39,435 nt of DNA from Flavobacteriaceae bacterium (GTDB lineage: Bacteria; Bacteroidota; Bacteroidia; Flavobacteriales; Flavobacteriaceae). Every line of letters begins with the position of its first letter. Within the stretch, counting starts at the first letter, position 1. The notes under the pieces were generated by a model. The model was not told the DNA's origin. It saw only the letters and a program-made list of their open reading frames with translations, and searched no databases. Below are positions 1 through 8,706 of the stretch, piece by piece. A program made the position numbers and the translations under genes. The stretch covers positions 1-39,435 of the forward strand of contig JAQWFW010000041.1 of the NCBI GenBank assembly GCA_029238515.1. The letters run 5' to 3'.

Positions 1-39
1 CGATTGGCAACAGAGCTAACTAAAAGAGACGTACAATAA
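1..39 (+). CDS. rpmC: 50S ribosomal protein L29 (uL29), C-terminal end only
   Basis: Only the last 12 codons and the TAA stop are present; the 5' part lies before the window. The visible residues RLATELTKRDVQ fit the C-terminal helix of L29, a small helical hairpin protein at the peptide exit tunnel. The position just before rpsQ is the conserved place of rpmC in the S10 operon, and this placement carries most of the call because so little sequence is visible. Confidence 0.8.
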   Translation, partial: RLATELTKRDVQ

Positions 40-55
40 TTGTATTTGTTGAAAG

Positions 56-313
56 ATGGAAAAAAGAAATTTAAGAAAAGAACGTATAGGAATTGTTACA
101 AGTAACAAAATGATGAAATCTATTGTGGTTTCTGAAGTGAAAAAAGTAAAACACCCTATGTATGGAAAGTTCGTACTAAAGACAAAAAAGTACGTAGCAC
201 ACGACGAACAAAATGACTGTAACGAAGGCGACACTGTAAGGATCATGGAAACTAGACCCTTGAGCAAGTCCAAATGTTGGAGATTAGTAGAAATTATTGA
301 AAGAGCTAAATAA
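56..313 (+). CDS. rpsQ: 30S ribosomal protein S17 (uS17)
   Basis: This 85-residue protein has the usual S17 length and opens [14 protein letters not shown], followed by the OB-fold core containing the HPMYGKFV and [19 protein letters not shown] stretches typical of the family. S17 is a primary 16S rRNA binder in the 5' domain of the small subunit. The ATG at 56 is 17 bases after the rpmC stop, and the gene ends two bases before rplN, so it is part of one long operon. No Shine-Dalgarno sequence precedes the start. Confidence 0.97.
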   Translation: MEKRNLRKERIGIVTSNKMMKSIVVSEVKKVKHPMYGKFVLKTKKYVAHDEQNDCNEGDTVRIMETRPLSKSKCWRLVEIIERAK

Positions 314-315
314 TT

Positions 316-684
316 ATGGTACAACAAGAATCAAGATTAAAAGTAGCTGACAATACTGGAGCAAAAGAAGTATTGACCATCCGTGTTTTAGGCGGAACAA
401 AACGTCGATATGCTTCATTGGGCGACAAAATAGTTGTTTCTGTAAAAGATGCAACTCCTAACGGAAACGTCAAAAAAGGAGCGGTGTCTACAGCAGTAGT
501 TGTGCGTACCGTAAAAGAAGTACGTCGTCCAGACGGATCTTACATCAGATTCGACGATAATGCATGTGTTCTTTTGGATGCCAATGGCGAAATGAAAGGA
601 ACCCGTGTATTCGGACCAGTAGCAAGAGAACTTCGTGATAAGAAATTCATGAAAATTGTTTCATTAGCACCAGAAGTGCTTTAA
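316..684 (+). CDS. rplN: 50S ribosomal protein L14 (uL14)
   Basis: The protein is 122 residues, the standard L14 length. It starts [19 protein letters not shown], the highly conserved L14 N-terminus, and contains the [19 protein letters not shown] core and the [13 protein letters not shown] signature. L14 lies at the subunit interface and contacts 16S rRNA (bridges B5 and B8). The start follows the rpsQ stop by two bases, which suggests translational coupling. Confidence 0.98.
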   Translation: MVQQESRLKVADNTGAKEVLTIRVLGGTKRRYASLGDKIVVSVKDATPNGNVKKGAVSTAVVVRTVKEVRRPDGSYIRFDDNACVLLDANGEMKGTRVFGPVARELRDKKFMKIVSLAPEVL

Positions 685-696
685 TATAAAACAACA

Positions 697-1008
697 ATGG
701 GAAAGCTAAAGATAAAAACAGGAGATACAGTACGAGTAATTGCTGGAGACCACAAAGGGTCTGAAGGTAAAGTTCTTACCGTACTCATCGAAAAAAATAA
801 AGCCATTGTAGAGGGTGTGAACATGATCAAAAAGCACATGAAGCCAAATGCTCAAAATCCTCAAGGTGGTATTGTAGAAAAAGAAGCAGCGCTTCAAATT
901 TCTAACCTATCCTTAATCAGCTCAAAAGGTGAAGCCACACGTGTTGGTTACAGAATGGAAGATGGTAAGAAAGTACGCTATGCAAAAAAATCTAACGAAG
1001 TAATATAA
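697..1008 (+). CDS. rplX: 50S ribosomal protein L24 (uL24)
   Basis: This 103-residue protein carries a KOW motif near its N-terminus ([20 protein letters not shown], residues about 7-26), followed by the [16 protein letters not shown] segment typical of L24. L24 is an early assembly initiator that binds the 5' end of 23S rRNA. It lies between rplN and rplE in the conserved order, with 12 bases before it and 5 after. The upstream sequence is A-rich without a Shine-Dalgarno motif. Confidence 0.97.
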   Translation: MGKLKIKTGDTVRVIAGDHKGSEGKVLTVLIEKNKAIVEGVNMIKKHMKPNAQNPQGGIVEKEAALQISNLSLISSKGEATRVGYRMEDGKKVRYAKKSNEVI

Positions 1009-1013
1009 ACGTT

Positions 1014-1565
1014 ATGACGTATATACCAAGATTGAAACAAGAGTATAAAGACAAAGTAATCTCTGCTCTTACAGAAGAATTCGGTTACAAAAATGTAATG
1101 CAAGTTCCTAAACTTCAAAAGATTGTTATTTCTAAAGGAGTAGGTGCTGCAGTTGCAGATAAAAAACTAATTGACCACGCAGTCGACGAAATCACGAAAA
1201 TTTCAGGACAAAAAGCTGTGGCCACAATTTCTAAAAAAGACGTTGCATCATTTAAACTCCGAAAAGGAATGCCTATTGGAGTGAAAGTGACCCTTAGAGG
1301 CGAGCGTATGTACGAATTTTTGGATCGATTGGTAACTTCTGCACTACCTCGTGTACGTGATTTCAACGGCATCAAAGCCAATGGTTTTGATGGACGTGGG
1401 AACTACAACCTAGGAATTACAGAACAAATCATTTTTCCAGAAATAAACATCGATAAAGTCAACAAAATTTCAGGAATGGATATTTCCTTTGTCACCTCTG
1501 CTGAGACCGACAAAGAAGCAAAATCATTATTAACAGAACTAGGGTTACCTTTTAAAAAGAACTAA
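1014..1565 (+). CDS. rplE: 50S ribosomal protein L5 (uL5)
   Basis: The 183-residue product matches the family length. It opens [13 protein letters not shown], followed by the [18 protein letters not shown] segment, an [14 protein letters not shown] helix, and the [20 protein letters not shown] motif diagnostic of L5. L5 binds 5S rRNA and forms part of the central protuberance. It is preceded by rplX and followed three bases later by rpsN. In E. coli S8 represses the spc operon through the rplE mRNA; nothing in this gene lets me claim the same site here. Confidence 0.98.
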   Translation: MTYIPRLKQEYKDKVISALTEEFGYKNVMQVPKLQKIVISKGVGAAVADKKLIDHAVDEITKISGQKAVATISKKDVASFKLRKGMPIGVKVTLRGERMYEFLDRLVTSALPRVRDFNGIKANGFDGRGNYNLGITEQIIFPEINIDKVNKISGMDISFVTSAETDKEAKSLLTELGLPFKKN

Positions 1566-1568
1566 TCT

Positions 1569-1838
1569 ATGGCAAAAGAATCAATGAAAGCCCGTGAGGT
1601 AAAACGTGCAAAAACAGTTGCTAAATACGCTGCAAAACGTAAAGCACTAAAAGAAGCTGGTGACTACGAAGGATTACAAAAACTTCCTGCAAACGCATCA
1701 CCAATTCGTATGCACAACCGTTGCAAACTTACTGGTCGTCCAAAAGGCTACATGCGTCAATTTGGAATTTCGAGAGTAATGTTTAGAGAAATGGCCAACA
1801 AAGGACTTATTCCAGGTGTAAAAAAAGCAAGCTGGTAA
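1569..1838 (+). CDS. rpsN: 30S ribosomal protein S14 (uS14), zinc-free long form
   Basis: This 89-residue S14 has the C-terminal [28 protein letters not shown] block that defines the family. It is the longer form with a basic helical N-terminus ([20 protein letters not shown]) and has only one cysteine, so it lacks the CxxC...CxxC zinc knuckle of the short zinc form. S14 binds 16S rRNA in the 30S head. A 70-base spacer follows before rpsH, long for this operon, and it contains a hairpin. Confidence 0.97.
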   Translation: MAKESMKAREVKRAKTVAKYAAKRKALKEAGDYEGLQKLPANASPIRMHNRCKLTGRPKGYMRQFGISRVMFREMANKGLIPGVKKASW

Positions 1839-1861
1839 ACACAATAAATTAGAATTATAAA

Positions 1862-1890
1862 TTGGTTTCAGGTTCTATAAAGAAAACCAA
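1862..1890 (+). promoter_or_regulatory. Stem-loop in the rpsN-rpsH spacer
   Basis: TTGGTTT at 1862-1868 is complementary to AAACCAA at 1884-1890 with a 15-base loop. It lies 19 bases before the rpsH start in one of the few real gaps of the operon. No T-run follows, so it is not a terminator. Whether it is a ribosomal protein binding site is inference. Confidence 0.35.
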
Positions 1891-1908
1891 AACCGCAAAT
1901 TAATAACT

Positions 1909-2307
1909 ATGAATACAGATCCAATAGCGGATTATTTAACAAGAATTAGAAACGCAGTACTTGCGAACCACAGAGTGGTCGAGATTCCTGCTTCTAATTT
2001 AAAAAAGGAAATCACTAAAATATTATTCGATCAAGGATATATTTTAAGTTACAAATTTGATGACTCATCTAGTCAAGGAACTATCAAAATCGCTTTGAAG
2101 TACACCAAGGACACAAAAGAATCAGTCATCAAAAAAATTCAACGGATCAGTAAACCTGGTTTACGTAAATATGCTAGTTCAAAAGAACTGCCTCGTATCC
2201 TAAACGGACTTGGAATTGCTATCATTTCAACTTCTCACGGAGTTATGACAGGAAAGCAAGCTCAACGCGAAAATGTAGGTGGAGAAGTTTTATGTTACGT
2301 TTACTAA
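1909..2307 (+). CDS. rpsH: 30S ribosomal protein S8 (uS8)
   Basis: The 132-residue protein begins [21 protein letters not shown], the classic S8 N-terminus, and ends with [23 protein letters not shown], the conserved C-terminal rRNA-binding element. S8 is a primary binder of 16S rRNA helix 21 and is a translational repressor of the spc operon in E. coli. It is separated from rpsN by 70 bases with a stem-loop and is followed by rplF after 17 bases. Confidence 0.98.
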   Translation: MNTDPIADYLTRIRNAVLANHRVVEIPASNLKKEITKILFDQGYILSYKFDDSSSQGTIKIALKYTKDTKESVIKKIQRISKPGLRKYASSKELPRILNGLGIAIISTSHGVMTGKQAQRENVGGEVLCYVY

Positions 2308-2324
2308 TTTTAAAGTATTAAGAA

Positions 2325-2867
2325 ATGTCAAGAATAGGAAATAATCCAATTTCAGTACCAGAAGGCGTAACTATCGATATTGCCGAGAACACCATCACGG
2401 TCAAAGGTAAACTAGGTGAGTTGACACAAGAGTACTCTGGAGTAAGCTTCAAAATAGAAGACAACACAATTACCGTAGAACGCAACTCTGAAAAGAAAGA
2501 GCACAAAGCCAAGCACGGTTTGTACAGAGCATTGGTAAACAATATGATTCATGGAGTAACAACAGGTTGGTCCAAAGAATTGGAACTCGTAGGGGTAGGA
2601 TACAGAGCATCAAATCAAGGAAATAAATTAGATTTGGCACTTGGTTTCTCACACAACATTGTTTTAAATATTGCTCCCGAAGTTAAAGTAGAAACAGTGT
2701 CGGAGAAAGGGAAAAACCCAATCATCAAACTTTCATCTTTTGACAAGCAACTTGTTGGACAAGTCGCTGCCAAAATTCGTGGGTTCAGAAAACCTGAACC
2801 ATACAAAGGAAAAGGAATCAAATTTGTTGGTGAAGAAATAAGAAGAAAAGCAGGTAAATCAGCGTAA
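2325..2867 (+). CDS. rplF: 50S ribosomal protein L6 (uL6)
   Basis: This 180-residue protein starts [19 protein letters not shown] and contains the two repeated beta-sheet domains of L6. The second domain ends in the [20 protein letters not shown] signature, followed by a basic tail with [16 protein letters not shown]6 sits near the factor-binding centre of the large subunit and contacts the sarcin-ricin loop region. It is in the standard order, with 17 bases before it and 11 after. Confidence 0.98.
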   Translation: MSRIGNNPISVPEGVTIDIAENTITVKGKLGELTQEYSGVSFKIEDNTITVERNSEKKEHKAKHGLYRALVNNMIHGVTTGWSKELELVGVGYRASNQGNKLDLALGFSHNIVLNIAPEVKVETVSEKGKNPIIKLSSFDKQLVGQVAAKIRGFRKPEPYKGKGIKFVGEEIRRKAGKSA

Positions 2868-2878
2868 TAATTAAGATT

Positions 2879-3235
2879 ATGGGACTAACAAAGAACGAAA
2901 GAAGACAACGTATAAAAAACAGAATTAGAAAAACCGTTTCTGGGACAAATGCTCAGCCGCGTTTAGCTGTTTTTAGAAGTAATAAAGAAATTTACGCTCA
3001 ATTGGTCAATGATGTTACTGGTGAGACAATCGCTGCAGCATCATCTAGAGACAAGGATTTGAGTACTGCAAAAGGTACCAAAACTGAAGTTGCAACTTTG
3101 GTGGGTAAATCTTTAGCCGAAAAAGCCCTAAAAGCAGGTGTCTCAGACATCACTTTTGATAGAGGTGGTTATCTATACCATGGAAGAGTAAAATCATTAG
3201 CAGAAGGCGCTAGAGAAGCCGGACTTAAATTTTAA
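2879..3235 (+). CDS. rplR: 50S ribosomal protein L18 (uL18)
   Basis: The product is 118 residues, normal for bacterial L18. It has a basic N-terminus ([15 protein letters not shown]), the [19 protein letters not shown] strand region and the [25 protein letters not shown]-terminal motif. L18 binds 5S rRNA with L5 and anchors it in the central protuberance. It lies between rplF and rpsE with short A-rich spacers. Confidence 0.98.
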   Translation: MGLTKNERRQRIKNRIRKTVSGTNAQPRLAVFRSNKEIYAQLVNDVTGETIAAASSRDKDLSTAKGTKTEVATLVGKSLAEKALKAGVSDITFDRGGYLYHGRVKSLAEGAREAGLKF

Positions 3236-3241
3236 AGAAAT

Positions 3242-3766
3242 ATGTATCAAAAATACAAAAGTGCAGAACTAGTAAAACCAAGCGGATTAGAACTTAAAGA
3301 CCGATTGGTAGGTGTACAAAGAGTTACAAAAGTGACCAAAGGTGGTCGTGCATTCGGATTCTCAGCAATTGTTGTTGTTGGAGACGAAGCCGGCGTTGTA
3401 GGTCATGGCTTAGGAAAGTCAAAAGACGTCGCAAGTGCTATTGCTAAAGCAGTAGAAGATGCTAAGAAAAACTTAGTACGCATACCGCTTTTGAAAGGAA
3501 CTTTGCCACATGAGCAAAAAGGTAAATATGGTGGAGCACGAGTGAATATCATTCCAGCAGCACCTGGTACTGGAGTTATTGCCGGCGGTGCCGTACGTAT
3601 TGTACTAGAAGCCGTAGGGGTTCATGATGTACTTTCAAAATCACAAGGGTCATCAAACCCACACAACGTTGTAAAAGCCACATTTGATGCGCTTTTACAA
3701 TTAAGAGATGCCAAGAAAATTGCACGTGATCGTGGAGTTTCTCTTGAAAAAGTGTTTAACGGATAA
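3242..3766 (+). CDS. rpsE: 30S ribosomal protein S5 (uS5)
   Basis: The 174-residue protein has the S5 N-terminal double-stranded-RNA-binding domain ([20 protein letters not shown], then [24 protein letters not shown]) and the C-terminal S5 fold with [20 protein letters not shown] and the [15 protein letters not shown] motif. S5 lines the mRNA entry channel with S3 and S4 and affects decoding accuracy. It starts 6 bases after rplR and is followed by rpmD. Confidence 0.98.
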   Translation: MYQKYKSAELVKPSGLELKDRLVGVQRVTKVTKGGRAFGFSAIVVVGDEAGVVGHGLGKSKDVASAIAKAVEDAKKNLVRIPLLKGTLPHEQKGKYGGARVNIIPAAPGTGVIAGGAVRIVLEAVGVHDVLSKSQGSSNPHNVVKATFDALLQLRDAKKIARDRGVSLEKVFNG

Positions 3767-3778
3767 TATATAGACAGC

Positions 3779-3958
3779 ATGGTTAAAATAAAAGTAACAA
3801 AAGAAAAAAGTGCAATCAACCGCACCAAAAGACAAAAGCTTACATTAGAAGCGCTTGGACTTAAAAAAATTGGTCAAACTGTAGAGCACGAAGACACGCC
3901 AAATATTTTGGGGATGATCAATAAAGTAAAACATTTAGTTTCTGTTCAAGAAGCTTAA
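3779..3958 (+). CDS. rpmD: 50S ribosomal protein L30 (uL30)
   Basis: This 59-residue reading frame starts [20 protein letters not shown] and continues with [20 protein letters not shown], the standard L30 sequence pattern in which LGL(K/R)K is most diagnostic. It ends with the [11 protein letters not shown] helix-strand. L30 is a small peripheral 23S rRNA-binding protein. It fills the space between rpsE and rplO exactly where L30 lies in the spc operon, 12 bases after rpsE and 19 before rplO. Confidence 0.96.
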   Translation: MVKIKVTKEKSAINRTKRQKLTLEALGLKKIGQTVEHEDTPNILGMINKVKHLVSVQEA

Positions 3959-3977
3959 ACATACAACATACTGAAAA

Positions 3978-4430
3978 ATGAATTTAAGTAATTTAAAACC
4001 TGCAGCAGGTTCTGTTAAGAGTCAAGGAAAACGCGTTGGTAGAGGTCAAGGTTCTGGTAAAGGCGGTACAGCCACACGAGGACATAAAGGAGCAAAATCA
4101 CGTTCTGGTTACTCCAGAAAAATTGGTTTTGAAGGAGGTCAAATGCCACTTCAAAGACGTGTCCCTAAGTTTGGATTCACAAACATCAATAGAAAAGACT
4201 ATCAAGGAATCAACCTTGATACGCTACAGAAATTGGTAGATGACAAAAAAATAAAATCGGAATTGGATTTTAATACGATCGTAGAATTGCGTTTGGCACG
4301 TAAAAACGAGTTGGTCAAAATCTTAGGACGTGGCGAATTAAAAGCAAAACTAAAAGTATCTGCACACAAATTTACTGCAACAGCAAAAGCTGCAATAGAA
4401 GCTGCAGGTGGAGAAGTAGTAACATTGTAA
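3978..4430 (+). CDS. rplO: 50S ribosomal protein L15 (uL15)
   Basis: The 150-residue protein opens MNLSNLKPAAGSVKSQGKRV and has the glycine- and basic-rich extension RVGRGQGSGKGGTATRGHKG that penetrates 23S rRNA. The GFEGGQMPLQRRVPKFGF signature and a globular C-terminal domain ending in AIEAAGGEVVTL follow. L15 is a late-assembly large-subunit protein. It is followed after 10 bases by secY, the usual partner gene. Confidence 0.98.
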   Translation: MNLSNLKPAAGSVKSQGKRVGRGQGSGKGGTATRGHKGAKSRSGYSRKIGFEGGQMPLQRRVPKFGFTNINRKDYQGINLDTLQKLVDDKKIKSELDFNTIVELRLARKNELVKILGRGELKAKLKVSAHKFTATAKAAIEAAGGEVVTL

Positions 4431-4440
4431 TCCCCAAGGA

Positions 4441-5793
4441 ATGAAATTTATAGAGACACTAAAAAATGTATGGAAAATCACAGAGCTGAAAGACAGAATT
4501 CTTCTGACTTTAGGCCTGTTATTGGTGTATCGTTTTGGCGCTCAAGTCGTACTACCAGGAATTGACGCTTCTCAATTGGGTTCATTGGCTTCCAACACAG
4601 ACTCTGGTCTTTTAGGATTACTCAACGCATTCACTGGAGGAGCTTTCGCCAAAGCATCGGTATTTGCCCTCGGAATTATGCCATACATTTCTGCATCTAT
4701 TGTTGTTCAACTTATGGGAATAGCCATTCCTTATTTGCAAAAACTGCAAAAAGAAGGTGCTAGTGGCCAAAAGAAAATCACACAAATCACACGTTGGTTA
4801 ACCATAGGAATTTGTTTGGTTCAAGCCCCTGCATATTTAGCGAGTTTACCTACTTTGATGGGTGGCACTCAGGCCTTTATACTTGGTCAAAGTGGTGTAT
4901 TTTATTTTTCATCAGTAATCATTTTGGTAACAGGATGTATTTTTGCGATGTGGCTCGGAGAAAAAATTACAGATAAAGGAGTTGGAAATGGGATATCTAT
5001 CCTAATTATGGTTGGAATCATTGCTAATATGCCTTTGTCTTTTGCTCAAGAATTTGATTCAGCAGTAAATCAATCCCAAGGAGGTTTAATTAAAATCTTA
5101 ATTGAATTGGTAATATGGTTTGCTATTATCCTCGCATCCGTAATGCTGGTTATGGCCGTAAGAAAAATTGCTGTTCAGTATGCAAGACGTACAGCTTCAG
5201 GAAGTTATGAAAAGAACATCATGGGGTCAAGACAATATATCCCATTGAAGCTAAATGCATCTGGCGTGATGCCAATTATCTTTGCACAAGCAATTATGTT
5301 TGTTCCTGGACTTATTGGAGGATTAGATATTTTAAAAGATTCGACAGTGGGGCAATGGCTCGTTGCCAATTTTGCCGGAAATAGTATGTTTGGCCTTTGG
5401 TACAATATTGTGTTTGGTTTACTGATTATCGTGTTTACCTATTTCTATACGGCGATTACAGTGCCAACAAACAAAATGGCTGACGATTTGAAGAGAAGCG
5501 GTGGTTTCATACCCGGCATAAGACCAGGTTCTGAAACATCAGAATATTTAGACAAAATCATGTCACAAATCACCTTGCCAGGTTCAATATTTTTGGCATT
5601 GATTGCGGTATTTCCAGCAATTATTGTTCAAATCATGAACATTCAGGCGGGTTGGGCATTGTTTTTTGGAGGCACATCATTACTCATTATGGTAGGTGTA
5701 GCCATCGACACAATGCAACAAGTCAATTCGTACTTGTTGAATAAACATTATGACGGTTTGATGAAAACTGGCAAAAACAGAAAATCCGTATAA
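4441..5793 (+). CDS. secY: Preprotein translocase channel subunit SecY
   Basis: The 450-residue polytopic membrane protein has about ten hydrophobic segments. It includes SecY hallmarks: the first helix LLTLGLLLVYRFGAQVVLPG, the plug region around GLLGLLNAFTGGAF, ALGIMPYISASIVVQL, WLGEKITDKGVGNGISILI, and the cytoplasmic loop SGGFIPGIRPGSETSEYL. It forms the SecYEG pore that moves secreted and outer membrane proteins across the inner membrane and inserts membrane proteins. It lies between rplO and infA; adk and map, often found here in other phyla, are absent. The bases AAGGA touch the ATG directly, so they are too close to act as a Shine-Dalgarno site. Confidence 0.98.
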   Translation: MKFIETLKNVWKITELKDRILLTLGLLLVYRFGAQVVLPGIDASQLGSLASNTDSGLLGLLNAFTGGAFAKASVFALGIMPYISASIVVQLMGIAIPYLQKLQKEGASGQKKITQITRWLTIGICLVQAPAYLASLPTLMGGTQAFILGQSGVFYFSSVIILVTGCIFAMWLGEKITDKGVGNGISILIMVGIIANMPLSFAQEFDSAVNQSQGGLIKILIELVIWFAIILASVMLVMAVRKIAVQYARRTASGSYEKNIMGSRQYIPLKLNASGVMPIIFAQAIMFVPGLIGGLDILKDSTVGQWLVANFAGNSMFGLWYNIVFGLLIIVFTYFYTAITVPTNKMADDLKRSGGFIPGIRPGSETSEYLDKIMSQITLPGSIFLALIAVFPAIIVQIMNIQAGWALFFGGTSLLIMVGVAIDTMQQVNSYLLNKHYDGLMKTGKNRKSV

Positions 5794-5805
5794 AACTGAA
5801 ATAAG

Positions 5806-6021
5806 ATGGCAAAACAAGCAGCAATAGAACAAGACGGATCAATCATCGAAGCATTATCGAATGCAATGTTTCGTGTCGAATTAGAAAATGGTCATATCGT
5901 GACCGCACACATCTCTGGAAAAATGCGTATGCATTATATCAAGTTATTGCCTGGAGATAAAGTTAAATTAGAAATGAGTCCTTACGATTTATCTAAGGCG
6001 AGAATAACGTACAGATACTAA
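5806..6021 (+). CDS. infA: Translation initiation factor IF-1
   Basis: This 71-residue protein is a single S1-type OB fold. It has the IF-1 patterns [41 protein letters not shown] and the C-terminal [13 protein letters not shown]-1 binds the A site of the 30S subunit during initiation and assists IF-2 and IF-3. It is 12 bases downstream of secY and 11 bases upstream of rpmJ, the normal infA-rpmJ pairing. Confidence 0.98.
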   Translation: MAKQAAIEQDGSIIEALSNAMFRVELENGHIVTAHISGKMRMHYIKLLPGDKVKLEMSPYDLSKARITYRY

Positions 6022-6032
6022 AAATAAGTAAG

Positions 6033-6149
6033 ATGAAAGTAAGAGCATCAATTAAAAAAAGAAGTGCCGATTGTAAAATCGTACGACGAAAAGGAAGACT
6101 TTACGTAATCAACAAAAAGAATCCTAGATTCAAACAAAGACAAGGTTAA
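6033..6149 (+). CDS. rpmJ: 50S ribosomal protein L36 (bL36), zinc-free form
   Basis: A 38-codon frame reads [20 protein letters not shown] then [18 protein letters not shown], a clear L36. The zinc form has CxxC, a later C and an H. Here only one cysteine (Cys14) remains, the other positions being serine-, asparagine- and phenylalanine-type residues, so zinc binding is not expected. L36 binds 23S rRNA close to the peptidyl transferase region. It ends two bases before rpsM. Confidence 0.97.
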   Translation: MKVRASIKKRSADCKIVRRKGRLYVINKKNPRFKQRQG

Positions 6150-6151
6150 TT

Positions 6152-6526
6152 ATGGCTAGAATTGCAGGGGTAGATATCCCAAAACAAAAAAGAGGAGTAA
6201 TTTCATTGACATATATCTATGGAATTGGTAGAAGCCGTGCTAAAGAAATATTAGCTACAGCAAAAGTAGACGAAAGCACAAAAGTATCCGACTGGACCGA
6301 TGAAGAGATTGGAAAAATTCGTGATGCTGTTGGAAGCTACACAATTGAAGGTGAATTGCGTTCAGAAACACAATTGAACATCAAGCGTCTTATGGATATT
6401 GGTTGTTATAGAGGAATCCGTCATAGATCTGGATTACCACTACGTGGACAACGTACAAAAAACAACTCTCGAACAAGAAAAGGAAAAAGAAAAACAGTTG
6501 CGAACAAGAAAAAAGTAACTAAATAA
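6152..6526 (+). CDS. rpsM: 30S ribosomal protein S13 (uS13)
   Basis: The 124-residue protein begins [20 protein letters not shown] and includes the helix-two-turn-helix segment [12 protein letters not shown]. The C-terminal signature is [20 protein letters not shown], followed by [14 protein letters not shown]13 lies in the 30S head, contacts the P-site tRNA through its basic tail, and forms bridges with L5. It opens the alpha-operon part of the cluster and is followed by rpsK after 11 bases. Confidence 0.98.
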   Translation: MARIAGVDIPKQKRGVISLTYIYGIGRSRAKEILATAKVDESTKVSDWTDEEIGKIRDAVGSYTIEGELRSETQLNIKRLMDIGCYRGIRHRSGLPLRGQRTKNNSRTRKGKRKTVANKKKVTK

Positions 6527-6537
6527 TCATTAGTAAT

Positions 6538-6921
6538 ATGGCAAAGTCAAGTACTAAAAAAAGAAAGGTCATTGTAGAATCAAATGGAGAAGCCCACATT
6601 ACCGCTTCATTCAACAATATCATCATATCGTTGACCAACAAAAAAGGAGACGTTATTTCATGGTCTTCTGCAGGTAAAATGGGATTCCGAGGTTCTAAGA
6701 AAAACACACCTTATGCTGCTCAATTGGCGGCAGAAGATGCTGTTACTGTTGCAAAAGAAGCAGGCCTTAAAAAAGTAAAAGTGTACGTTAAAGGTCCAGG
6801 GAATGGCAGAGAATCTGCTATTCGAAGCATCCACAATGGAGGAATAGAAGTTACAGAAATTATCGATGTAACACCAACACCACACAACGGATGTAGACCT
6901 CCTAAAAGACGTCGCGTTTAA
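6538..6921 (+). CDS. rpsK: 30S ribosomal protein S11 (uS11)
   Basis: This 127-residue protein has [20 protein letters not shown], the [20 protein letters not shown] region, [17 protein letters not shown] and the C-terminal [18 protein letters not shown] signature, all diagnostic of S11. It forms part of the platform near the mRNA exit. Unlike the tightly packed genes around it, it is followed by a 91-base spacer before rpsD that can fold into a nested stem-loop. Confidence 0.98.
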   Translation: MAKSSTKKRKVIVESNGEAHITASFNNIIISLTNKKGDVISWSSAGKMGFRGSKKNTPYAAQLAAEDAVTVAKEAGLKKVKVYVKGPGNGRESAIRSIHNGGIEVTEIIDVTPTPHNGCRPPKRRRV

Positions 6922-6939
6922 CAACAAATAAGTATAACC

Positions 6940-6998
6940 GAGAGCATAAAAAATTGGCGAAGGATAAGACAAAAAGACCTTAATTCCCAATACCTCTC
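6940..6998 (+). promoter_or_regulatory. Nested stem-loop in the rpsD leader
   Basis: Three pairs of complementary segments nest inside each other: GAGAG 6940-6944 with CTCTC 6994-6998, ATTGG 6953-6957 with CCAAT 6987-6991, and AAGG 6960-6963 with CCTT 6978-6981. The structure ends 14 bases before the rpsD ATG and has no T-run. S4 is the known autoregulator of the alpha operon in E. coli and of its own gene in Bacillus, so an S4-binding leader is a reasonable inference but is not shown. Confidence 0.4.
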
Positions 6999-7012
6999 TA
7001 AACAAAAACAAA

Positions 7013-7618
7013 ATGGCAAGATATACTGGTCCTAAAACAAAAATCGCCCGAAAGTTTGGCGAAGCAATCTTCGGAGAAGATAAATCTTTCGAAAAAAGAA
7101 ATTATCCCCCAGGACAACACGGAAACAACAGACGCCGTGGCAAAAAATCTGAATATGCAATCCAACTTATGGAGAAGCAAAAAGCGAAGTATACTTATGG
7201 TATTCTCGAAAGACAATTTAGAAACTTATTCAAAAAAGCAACTGCATCACAAGGAATTACTGGTGAAGTGCTTTTGCAACTTTGTGAATCACGTCTAGAC
7301 AACGTAGTGTATAGGATGGGATTATCCCGTTCAAGAAGAGGAGCAAGACAACTTGTTTCTCACCGTCACATTACTGTAAATGGTAATATTGTCAATATTC
7401 CATCATACAGTCTAAAAGCTGGTGATGTTGTTGCTGTTCGCGAAAAATCTAAATCTTTAGAAGCGATCAACTCATCACTAGATGGATCATCTTCGGTATA
7501 CGAATGGATTACATTCAATAACGATACAAAATCTGGAACTTTTGTATCTGTACCTGCAAGAATTCAAATTCCAGAAAACATCAACGAGCAGTTCATCGTC
7601 GAATTGTACTCTAAATAA
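7013..7618 (+). CDS. rpsD: 30S ribosomal protein S4 (uS4), zinc-free form
   Basis: The 201-residue protein begins [20 protein letters not shown] and has the [20 protein letters not shown] stretch. The S4 RNA-binding domain covers about residues 90-155 ([38 protein letters not shown]). The N-terminal cysteine cluster of zinc-type S4 is absent; the only cysteine is in [11 protein letters not shown]4 nucleates 30S assembly on the 5' domain of 16S rRNA. A 91-base leader precedes the gene, and rpoA follows after 21 bases. Confidence 0.98.
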   Translation: MARYTGPKTKIARKFGEAIFGEDKSFEKRNYPPGQHGNNRRRGKKSEYAIQLMEKQKAKYTYGILERQFRNLFKKATASQGITGEVLLQLCESRLDNVVYRMGLSRSRRGARQLVSHRHITVNGNIVNIPSYSLKAGDVVAVREKSKSLEAINSSLDGSSSVYEWITFNNDTKSGTFVSVPARIQIPENINEQFIVELYSK

Positions 7619-7639
7619 TTAACTGAAACACATACCCTT

Positions 7640-8632
7640 ATGGCAATTTTAAATTTTCAGAAGCCCGACAAAGTCATCATGATAGATTCTACGGATTACG
7701 AAGGTAAATTCGAATTCAGACCACTTGAACCTGGTTATGGTTTAACCGTAGGAAATGCTCTGAGAAGAGTATTACTCTCATCTCTTGAAGGATTTGCAAT
7801 TACTTCAGTTAAAATCGAAGGAGTAGACCACGAGTTCTCAACAATTTCTGGTGTTGTCGAAGACGTTACAGAAATCATCTTGAACTTAAAACAAATAAGA
7901 TTCAAGCGTCAAATAGAAGAAGTAGATAACGAATCTGTTTCCATTTCTATTTCTGGACAAGACAAAATAACAGCTGGAGATTTTCAGAAATTCATTTCAG
8001 GATTTCAAATCCTAAATACAGATTTGGTACTTTGTAATCTAGATCCAAAAGTCAACATTTCTATGGAACTTACTATCGAAAAAGGTAGAGGATATGTTCC
8101 AGCTGAAGAAAACAAAAAATCATCAGCAGCTGTAGGTACAATCTTTACAGATTCTATTTATACACCAATCAAAAATGTGAAATACAGCGTAGAAAATTTC
8201 CGTGTAGAACAGAAAACAGACTACGAAAAACTAGTATTCGAAATCATTACTGATGGATCTATCAATCCACAAGATGCACTAACTCAAGCTGCCAAAATTT
8301 TAATCCACCACTTCATGTTGTTCTCCGATGAGCGCATCACTTTAGAGGCGGATGAAATTGCACAAACAGAGACATATGACGAAGAGTCGCTACACATGCG
8401 TCAATTGTTAAAAACAAAACTAATCGATATGGATCTTTCTGTGCGTGCCCTTAACTGTCTTAAAGCAGCCGAGGTTGATACACTAGGTGATTTGGTATCA
8501 TTCAACAAAAACGATTTGATGAAGTTCAGAAACTTTGGAAAAAAATCTCTTACAGAGTTAGAAGAACTTGTAAGCGTAAAAGGCCTTAGCTTTGGAATGG
8601 ACCTTAGTAAATATAAATTAGACAAAGAGTAA
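7640..8632 (+). CDS. rpoA: DNA-directed RNA polymerase subunit alpha
   Basis: This 330-residue protein has the N-terminal dimerisation domain with [20 protein letters not shown] and [19 protein letters not shown], and later [17 protein letters not shown]. The C-terminal domain (about residues 255-320) contains [20 protein letters not shown] and the DNA- and activator-contacting helix region [16 protein letters not shown]. It forms the scaffold on which beta and beta' assemble. It sits between rpsD and rplQ as in most bacteria; the spacer to rplQ holds a long stem-loop. Confidence 0.98.
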   Translation: MAILNFQKPDKVIMIDSTDYEGKFEFRPLEPGYGLTVGNALRRVLLSSLEGFAITSVKIEGVDHEFSTISGVVEDVTEIILNLKQIRFKRQIEEVDNESVSISISGQDKITAGDFQKFISGFQILNTDLVLCNLDPKVNISMELTIEKGRGYVPAEENKKSSAAVGTIFTDSIYTPIKNVKYSVENFRVEQKTDYEKLVFEIITDGSINPQDALTQAAKILIHHFMLFSDERITLEADEIAQTETYDEESLHMRQLLKTKLIDMDLSVRALNCLKAAEVDTLGDLVSFNKNDLMKFRNFGKKSLTELEELVSVKGLSFGMDLSKYKLDKE

Positions 8633-8634
8633 CA

Positions 8635-8690
8635 CATCATATTTTGCGCCCCAGTTCGATTATATAGTACTGGGTTGAAGCAAGATGATG
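8635..8690 (+). promoter_or_regulatory. Long stem-loop in the rpoA-rplQ spacer
   Basis: Three stacked helices form from the 74-base spacer: CATCAT 8635-8640 with ATGATG 8685-8690, TTTGC 8643-8647 with GCAAG 8680-8684 (one G-U pair), and CCCAGT 8650-8655 with ACTGGG 8669-8674. That is 17 pairs interrupted by a two-base bulge and a small internal loop. No T-run follows and rplQ starts 17 bases later, so it is not a simple terminator. A processing site or a protein-binding leader for rplQ is the likely role, by inference. Confidence 0.5.
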
Positions 8691-8706
8691 GTTAATAAAA
8701 AACAAA

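Noticed and set aside
4036-4239. Plus-strand frame inside rplO
   Set aside because: It is an out-of-frame shadow of the L15 gene, with no independent support.
6658-7011. 117-codon minus-strand reading frame across rpsK and its spacer
   Set aside because: It is antisense to the conserved S11 gene, is rich in Phe, Cys and Ser with no domain, and would cover the rpsD leader hairpin.
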